Positions 59,480 through 64,000 of a stretch of 64,000 nt of DNA are shown piece after piece. The first letter of the stretch is position 1, and every line of letters starts with the position of its first letter. The stretch spans positions 620,001 to 684,000 of the forward strand of contig NZ_CP012502.1 of NCBI RefSeq assembly GCF_001721685.1, written 5' to 3'. Position numbers and translations under genes: made by a program. This stretch comes from Salisediminibacterium beveridgei (GTDB taxonomy: Bacteria; Bacillota; Bacilli; Bacillales; Salisediminibacteriaceae). Under the pieces are notes generated by a model that worked only from the letters and a program-made list of their open reading frames with translations, searched no databases and was not told the DNA's origin.

Positions 59480-60850
59480 TCAGTTCAATTTTGCAGCTTT
59501 TGCATAATAATCCACCAATACTTCCATTCCAAGATCAAAATGGTTCACAGGGAAACTTTCGTTTGGCGCATGCAGATTATCTTCAGGCGTTCCAAAACCG
59601 AGAAGAATGACAGGGATGCCAAATAATTGGTCAAAAGATTCCACCACTGGAATCGAGCCGCCAAGACGGACAAAAACCGTTTCTTTTCCAAATGCTGCGC
59701 TCAGGCTTTCTGCGGCGCTTTGAATCAGCGGGTGTGCAGGATCAACCTTGTAAGCTTTGGCGGACAGAGGTTCCCGCTTTACAGATACATGTACCCCTTT
59801 AGGGACGTGTTTTTCAATGTGTTTAACCAGGAGGTCCTGAATGATCATCGGGTCCTGACCTGGTACAAGCCGGCATGTCAACTTTGCTGTTGCTTCAGAA
59901 GGAATGATCGTTTTTGTACCTTCTCCTTGATAGCCACCGAAAATGCCGTTCACTTCAAATGTCGGCCGGGCCATCAAATGTTCATTCACCGTGAAACCAT
60001 CTTCCGGCGTGGTTTCCGGAATATCGAGAGAACGGGTATAGTCCTCACCAGGCGCAGCATTCATCAGGTCACGCTCTTCCTGGTCCAATTCTTCAATCCC
60101 GTCATAGAACCCTTCAATGAGAACTTTCTCATGCTCATTTTTCATACCGGCCAACAGCTGTGAGAGGGCCATGGCAGGATTTTTGACTGCGCCGCCGTAA
60201 AGGCCGCTGTGCAGATCGCGTTTTGCCCCGCGAAGAGTGACTTCCAGACCGGTAAAGCCTTTCAAACCGTAAAGCATCGTCGGCTGTCCGGTTTCCACCA
60301 TGCCGGAGTCGGATACGAGTGCAAAATCTGCTGCTAATTTTTCAAGGTTGTTTTTCAGGTAAGGGTTCAGATTTTCGCTTCCGATTTCCTCTTCTCCTTC
60401 TATGATGACTTTCACATTAATCGGCAACGCACCCTGGGTTTTCATAAAAGCTTCAAAAACTGCAAGGTGCATAAACACCTGCCCCTTATCGTCAGAGGCT
60501 CCGCGGGCGAATATCCGCTCATCCCGAACCTCTGCTTGAAACGGTTCACTGTCCCATAGTTCCAACGGTTCGGCGGGCTGCACATCATAGTGGCCATAGA
60601 ACAAGGCGGTTGGAGCCCCTTCAGCACCCATCCATTCTGCATAAACGAGAGGATGTCCTCCTGTTTCTTCGAGATTCACCTTCTCAAAGCCGATCTCATT
60701 GAGATAATCACGGACAAATTCCCCGGCCTTCAGAACATCTTCTTTATGAGACGATGTCGTACTGACACTTGGGATAGCGAGAAACCTTTTCAGTCGTTCG
60801 AGGTTTTGCTCTCTGTTGTCTTTTAAGTATTGTTTGACGGATACGGTCAT
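59480..60850 (-). CDS. M20 family dipeptidase
   Basis: A 456-residue zinc metallopeptidase. Zinc ligands and catalytic residues: FYGHYDVQPAEP, GASDDKGQVFMH, EGEEEIGSENL, SDSGM and a late LHAPNESF. The lid/dimerisation domain is in the middle (about 180-320, beginning GLKGFTGLEVTLRGAK). Members cleave dipeptides with broad specificity. ATG 60850 is chosen because AAAGGAGTGA lies just upstream and overlaps the earlier in-frame ATG. Divergent from ilvD. Confidence 0.92.
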   Translation of the reverse strand: MTVSVKQYLKDNREQNLERLKRFLAIPSVSTTSSHKEDVLKAGEFVRDYLNEIGFEKVNLEETGGHPLVYAEWMGAEGAPTALFYGHYDVQPAEPLELWDSEPFQAEVRDERIFARGASDDKGQVFMHLAVFEAFMKTQGALPINVKVIIEGEEEIGSENLNPYLKNNLEKLAADFALVSDSGMVETGQPTMLYGLKGFTGLEVTLRGAKRDLHSGLYGGAVKNPAMALSQLLAGMKNEHEKVLIEGFYDGIEELDQEERDLMNAAPGEDYTRSLDIPETTPEDGFTVNEHLMARPTFEVNGIFGGYQGEGTKTIIPSEATAKLTCRLVPGQDPMIIQDLLVKHIEKHVPKGVHVSVKREPLSAKAYKVDPAHPLIQSAAESLSAAFGKETVFVRLGGSIPVVESFDQLFGIPVILLGFGTPEDNLHAPNESFPVNHFDLGMEVLVDYYAKAAKLN

Positions 60851-60957
60851 GGCACGATCACTCCTTTTCAATTCTCATGATCAGTTTACAACAAAATCTT
60901 GCTTGCTGTCTGCTCTGAAATAAAACCCGCTCCGGAAAGTAACGTCTGAAAAGCGTC

Positions 60958-60972
60958 TGTTTTCTGAAAACT
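60958..60972. promoter_or_regulatory. CodY box at ilvD
   Basis: TGTTTTCTGAAAACT matches AATTTTCWGAAAATT at 12 of 15 positions and ends 2 nt before the ilvD -35. CodY represses ilvD in Bacillus when branched-chain amino acids and GTP are plentiful. Confidence 0.7.
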
Positions 60973-60974
60973 TA

Positions 60975-61004
60975 TTGCAATAACGCGTCAAAGTGAGCTA
61001 TCAT
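60975..61004 (+). promoter_or_regulatory. ilvD promoter
   Basis: TTGCAA, 18 nt, TATCAT, about 60 nt before the ilvD start and next to the CodY box. Confidence 0.6.
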
Positions 61005-61063
61005 AGACGTTATAACCGAAATAGTTTGTGAGGAAATGTACGATTCCAGAAAGGGTGAATGAA

Positions 61064-62755
61064 GTGAGTGAGAAAGATCTGCGTCATAAAAGTAAAGTAA
61101 TCAGTGAAGGGGTAAACCGTGTGCCAAACCGCTCCATGCTCCGGGCAGTCGGATTTACCGATGAAGATTTTAAAAAACCAATGATAGGTGTAGCCAGTAC
61201 CTGGAGCGAGGTAACGCCGTGTAATGTACATATCGATGCCCTCGCGAGAGACGCAAAGAAAGGTGCAGCAACCGGTGGCGGCGCGCCGATGATTTTCAAT
61301 ACGATTATGGTCGCAGACGGGATTGCCATGGGTCATGACGGCATGAGCTATTCGTTACCATCGCGTGAAGTGATTGCGGATTCCATCGAAACAGTCGTGG
61401 GTGCTGAAGCTCTGGATGCGGTGATTGCGATCGGGGGCTGCGACAAAACGACCCCAGGGTGCCTGATGTCCATGGGACGGATGAATGTACCCGGTGTATA
61501 CGTGTATGGTGGCACAATCAAGCCAGGCCGCCTCGACGGAAAAGACATCGATATCGTGACGTCCTTTGAAGCTGTCGGTCAGCACCAGAGCGGTAAGCTC
61601 GATGATGAAGGCCTTCATAAAGTTGAATGCTCTGCATGTCCTGGACCAGGTTCTTGCGGTGGTATGTATACGGCGAACACGATGGCTGCGGCCGCTGAAG
61701 CCCTTGGCATGAGTATTCCAGGCTCATCCTCAACGCCGGCTGTGGATGATTACAAGCATCAGGAATGTGAACAAGCCGGAGAATTAACACTAGAACTCTT
61801 GAGACAAGACATTAAACCAAGGGATATCATGACGAAAAAAGCATTTGAAAATGCGATTACGGTTGTTATGGCGCTTGGCGGCTCCACAAATGCGTTTTTG
61901 CATCTTCTTGCGATTGCCAGAAGTGTGGATGTCGATCTGGATTATGATGACTTTGAACGCGTCCGAAAACATGTACCGCACATTGCTGACCTGAAGCCAA
62001 GTGGCCAGTATGTCATGGAAGACCTCTTTCAGGCAGGCGGAGTACCGGCTGTCATGAAGCTTCTTCACGAAGCAGGGCTCCTGCATGGGGATTGTCTGAC
62101 GGTAACCGGTAAGACTATTGCGGAGAATTTGGCTGAAGCGGAGTCCTTGAAAGAAGGCCAAAAGGTCATCTTCCCACTTGATAAACCGATCAAATCGAGC
62201 GGTCCGCTGATCGTAATGAAAGGGAACCTGGCCCCGGAAGGCGGCGTTGCCAAAATGAGTGGCCAGAGTATCAGCCGTTTTGAAGGCACAGTCAAGGTAT
62301 ATGACAGTGAAGCAGATGCAACAACGGCCATTGAAGCGGGTGACATCACGGAGGGAGACGTGCTGGTCATCCGGTATGTCGGACCGAAAGGCGGACCCGG
62401 GATGCCTGAGATGCTGTCCATTACGGCGATGATTGTCGGACGTGGCCTCAATGGCAAAGTTGCGCTCATGACGGACGGCCGTTTCTCCGGGGGCTCTCAC
62501 GGTTTTGTGATCGGTCATATTGCACCGGAAGCGGCAGTCGGCGGACCGATCGCGCTCTTGAAAAACGGTGATCAGGTCACCATCGATGCAGATACACAAG
62601 AAATCACGCTGCAGGTGGATGAAGACGAACTGAATGCCCGTAAAGCGGCTTGGACACCGAAGCCACCGCGCTTCACGTATGGTGTATTGAAAAAGTATGC
62701 AAAACTCGTCTCTTCGTCTTCTTCAGGTGCAATTACTGACGGTTTCGAAGACTGA
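61064..62755 (+). CDS. ilvD: dihydroxy-acid dehydratase
   Basis: A 563-residue iron-sulfur enzyme making the 2-oxo acid precursors of valine, leucine and isoleucine. Cluster Cys in [15 protein letters not shown] and [15 protein letters not shown]; also [10 protein letters not shown] and [15 protein letters not shown] near the end. GTG 61064 is chosen after AAAGGGTGA; the longest frame begins 12 codons earlier without a ribosome site. It stands alone here, away from other ilv/leu genes, with its own CodY-type promoter and terminator. Confidence 0.95.
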   Translation: MSEKDLRHKSKVISEGVNRVPNRSMLRAVGFTDEDFKKPMIGVASTWSEVTPCNVHIDALARDAKKGAATGGGAPMIFNTIMVADGIAMGHDGMSYSLPSREVIADSIETVVGAEALDAVIAIGGCDKTTPGCLMSMGRMNVPGVYVYGGTIKPGRLDGKDIDIVTSFEAVGQHQSGKLDDEGLHKVECSACPGPGSCGGMYTANTMAAAAEALGMSIPGSSSTPAVDDYKHQECEQAGELTLELLRQDIKPRDIMTKKAFENAITVVMALGGSTNAFLHLLAIARSVDVDLDYDDFERVRKHVPHIADLKPSGQYVMEDLFQAGGVPAVMKLLHEAGLLHGDCLTVTGKTIAENLAEAESLKEGQKVIFPLDKPIKSSGPLIVMKGNLAPEGGVAKMSGQSISRFEGTVKVYDSEADATTAIEAGDITEGDVLVIRYVGPKGGPGMPEMLSITAMIVGRGLNGKVALMTDGRFSGGSHGFVIGHIAPEAAVGGPIALLKNGDQVTIDADTQEITLQVDEDELNARKAAWTPKPPRFTYGVLKKYAKLVSSSSSGAITDGFED

Positions 62756-62783
62756 CAGTTCTTGAACAATCAGCAACAAATCA

Positions 62784-62821
62784 AAGAGCGGCACCCCACA
62801 CACACATGGGGTGCCGCTCTT
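62784..62821. terminator. bidirectional terminator after ilvD
   Basis: AGAGCGGCACCCCA and TGGGGTGCCGCTCT form a perfect 14-bp stem with an 8-nt ACACACAC-type loop. It is shared by convergent ilvD and the anti-sigma-like gene, whose stop codon touches it. No long T-run. Confidence 0.8.
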
Positions 62822-63231
62822 CACGTTGAGGGAGCACTGTTTCCTTTAATATTTTTCACGATAAGCAGTTCATTTCCTCTTTCACTGTGAATGACATGAT
62901 CCATCACTTCCTGAATGATAAAAAGCCCGCGTCCTCGTTCGAGGTCCTTTGCCGGAGGCATTCTTGATGCCAAATCGGGTGTGAATCCGTCACCTTCGTC
63001 AAGAACACGGAAATATATCCGTTTTGAGGAGGCATGAATACGAACGGTGATCGATTTATCGAGAGCCATCTTATTCCCATGTTCCCAGGCGTTGTTGACA
63101 CTTTCAGTGAGTGCAAGATCCACCATGAGGGCATCCAACTCCCCGAAATAAAGAAGCAATTTTGGTGTCAATTCCTGCATAATGATACGGAAATCTTTAG
63201 GTTCATGAAAACGTACCTCCGTGATTTTCAT
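62821..63231 (-). CDS. RsbW-like ATP-binding regulatory protein
   Basis: A 136-residue GHKL/HATPase_c_2 protein of the anti-sigma/serine-kinase class (RsbW, SpoIIAB, RsbT relatives). N-box ESVNNAWEHGN (about 43-53), G1 LDEGDGF (about 78-84), G2-like LERGRGLFIIQEV (about 97-109). Such proteins bind a sigma factor or an STAS-domain antagonist. It follows the PP2C gene by 19 nt on the same strand, forming a partner-switching pair. No STAS anti-antagonist or sigma gene is visible downstream in this window. Ribosome site AGGAG. Confidence 0.85.
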   Translation of the reverse strand: MKITEVRFHEPKDFRIIMQELTPKLLLYFGELDALMVDLALTESVNNAWEHGNKMALDKSITVRIHASSKRIYFRVLDEGDGFTPDLASRMPPAKDLERGRGLFIIQEVMDHVIHSERGNELLIVKNIKGNSAPST

Positions 63232-63250
63232 CCTCTATCACTCCTGACAT

Positions 63251-64000
63251 CTACTTCAATGTAAGCAGAATGGATGTGACATCGTCTTTTGAGCGACCGG
63301 AAAGGCTGACTTGATGCATGAAACGGAGCCAATCATCCCGGTTCCCGGAATCAGGGAATTCATAATGCTCCAAAGCATCGAAGAACCCGTCGGATCCGAG
63401 AATCAGTTGATCCCGGTTTGAGACCTTGAATGAGCGTCTTCTGAACATCGTCTGTTCAAACATGCCAAGCGGTGTTCCGGGAAAATCCCGCTTTCGAACG
63501 GTAGTGCGGTTATCGTGAAGGAGATAAGGAATACCTGCAGAGATGACGTGACACTGCATCTGTTTGAAATCAATTTCCACAATCATCGAAGCCGCGAAAT
63601 CCTCATTATCAAAATGATTCAGGTAATATTGATTCATCCGCTTCAAGATCCCCTCGGCATTGACCCGGTCATTTTGAACAGAGGCCTCAAACAGGGAATG
63701 AAGAGAAGCCATTTGCATGGACGTGTAAATCCCATGCCCCATGATATCGATCAGATAGACAATCAACCGCTGCCTTTTCTGGTCAAAATAATACCCGAAG
63801 GAGTCACCGCTTAACTTAAAATGAGGGTAATAATAATAATCGAGTTCATAGCGGTAATCGGTAATGCGATCAGGCAACATGTTGCGCTGGAGTTTTGCCG
63901 CCTGTTCAAGTTCGAGCAGCAGCTTCACAGACTCTGAGATGTCACGGCCAATATAGAGTACACCGACAACTTCCATCTTGGGACTGTAACGGGGAACCAT
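63251..64000 (-). CDS. PAS/PP2C-type serine phosphatase, 5' end off the window
   Basis: The C-terminal 249 residues of an RsbU/SpoIIE-type phosphatase; the window edge cuts the gene, and the ATG at 64000 is probably internal. The end of a sensor domain (VVGVLYIGRDISESVKLLLEL, PAS-like) leads through a short helix (QAAKLQRNMLP) into the PP2C domain. Metal-binding Asp lie in LSGDSFGYY, VYLIDIMGHGIYTS, ILGSDGFFDAL and SKDDVTSI, so it should be active. It would dephosphorylate an STAS antagonist opposed by the neighbouring RsbW-like kinase; the signal is unknown. Confidence 0.85.
   Translation of the reverse strand: MVPRYSPKMEVVGVLYIGRDISESVKLLLELEQAAKLQRNMLPDRITDYRYELDYYYYPHFKLSGDSFGYYFDQKRQRLIVYLIDIMGHGIYTSMQMASLHSLFEASVQNDRVNAEGILKRMNQYYLNHFDNEDFAASMIVEIDFKQMQCHVISAGIPYLLHDNRTTVRKRDFPGTPLGMFEQTMFRRRSFKVSNRDQLILGSDGFFDALEHYEFPDSGNRDDWLRFMHQVSLSGRSKDDVTSILLTLK

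Overview
The window reads as chromosome of a Bacillaceae bacterium. Long runs of genes follow the order known from Bacillus subtilis: hpf-secA-prfB-yvjA-cccB-ftsEX-ctpB-minJ-uvrBA-yvlBCD-hprK-lgt-yvoD-ppaX-yvoF-hisZGDBHAFI-trxB-rapZ-glmR-whiA-crh-clpP, then rpoN, cggR-gapA-pgk-tpiA-gpmI-eno and secG-est-rnr-smpB-ssrA. Base composition is close to balanced. The exported proteins are very rich in Asp/Glu, which fits a salt- or alkali-adapted bacillus; that last point is inference.

Layout. 1-1000 (minus strand): a promoter with a LacI-type palindrome for a gene off the left edge, and an SSB paralogue with a small partner ORF. 1.1-2.4 kb: cold-shock protein and ribosome hibernation factor. 2.5-5.8 kb (minus): glucose PTS permease ptsG with a GlcT antiterminator target, and glcT. 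5.9-18.1 kb: protein export, termination and the division/cell-wall block (secA, prfB, yvjA, cccB, ftsEX, M23 hydrolase, ctpB, minJ). 18.2-23.1 kb: uvrBA. 23.2-29.2 kb: yvlBCD, hprK, lgt, yvoD, ppaX, yvoF. 29.3-35.8 kb: a complete, tightly overlapping histidine operon. 35.9-38.1 kb (minus): a carotenoid oxidase/desaturase and an ICMT-type methyltransferase, an accessory insertion. 38.2-43.7 kb: trxB, the rapZ-glmR-whiA-crh cluster, clpP. 44-52.7 kb: rpoN and the lower-glycolysis operon under CggR. 52.8-59.2 kb: an oxidoreductase, secG, two alpha/beta hydrolases, RNase R, SmpB and tmRNA. 59.4-64 kb: M20 dipeptidase, ilvD, and a PP2C phosphatase/RsbW-like kinase pair cut by the right edge.

Functional links: PtsG/GlcT, HPr kinase, PpaX (removes PPi released by HprK), Crh, GlmR, CggR and the glycolytic genes make this a carbon-control region. 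RNase R, SmpB and tmRNA form the trans-translation group. FtsEX and the coiled-coil M23 enzyme form a cell-wall hydrolase module.

Regulatory sites that can be read directly include the GlcT RAT/terminator, a CtsR box at clpP, a CggR operator, and probable LexA, CodY and sigma-B-type sites. The most unusual feature is a diverged dispersed repeat with four copies. Each starts 12-16 nt after the stem of an intrinsic terminator and lies in the same orientation as the terminated gene. No CRISPR array, tRNA, rRNA, prophage or intact insertion sequence was found.
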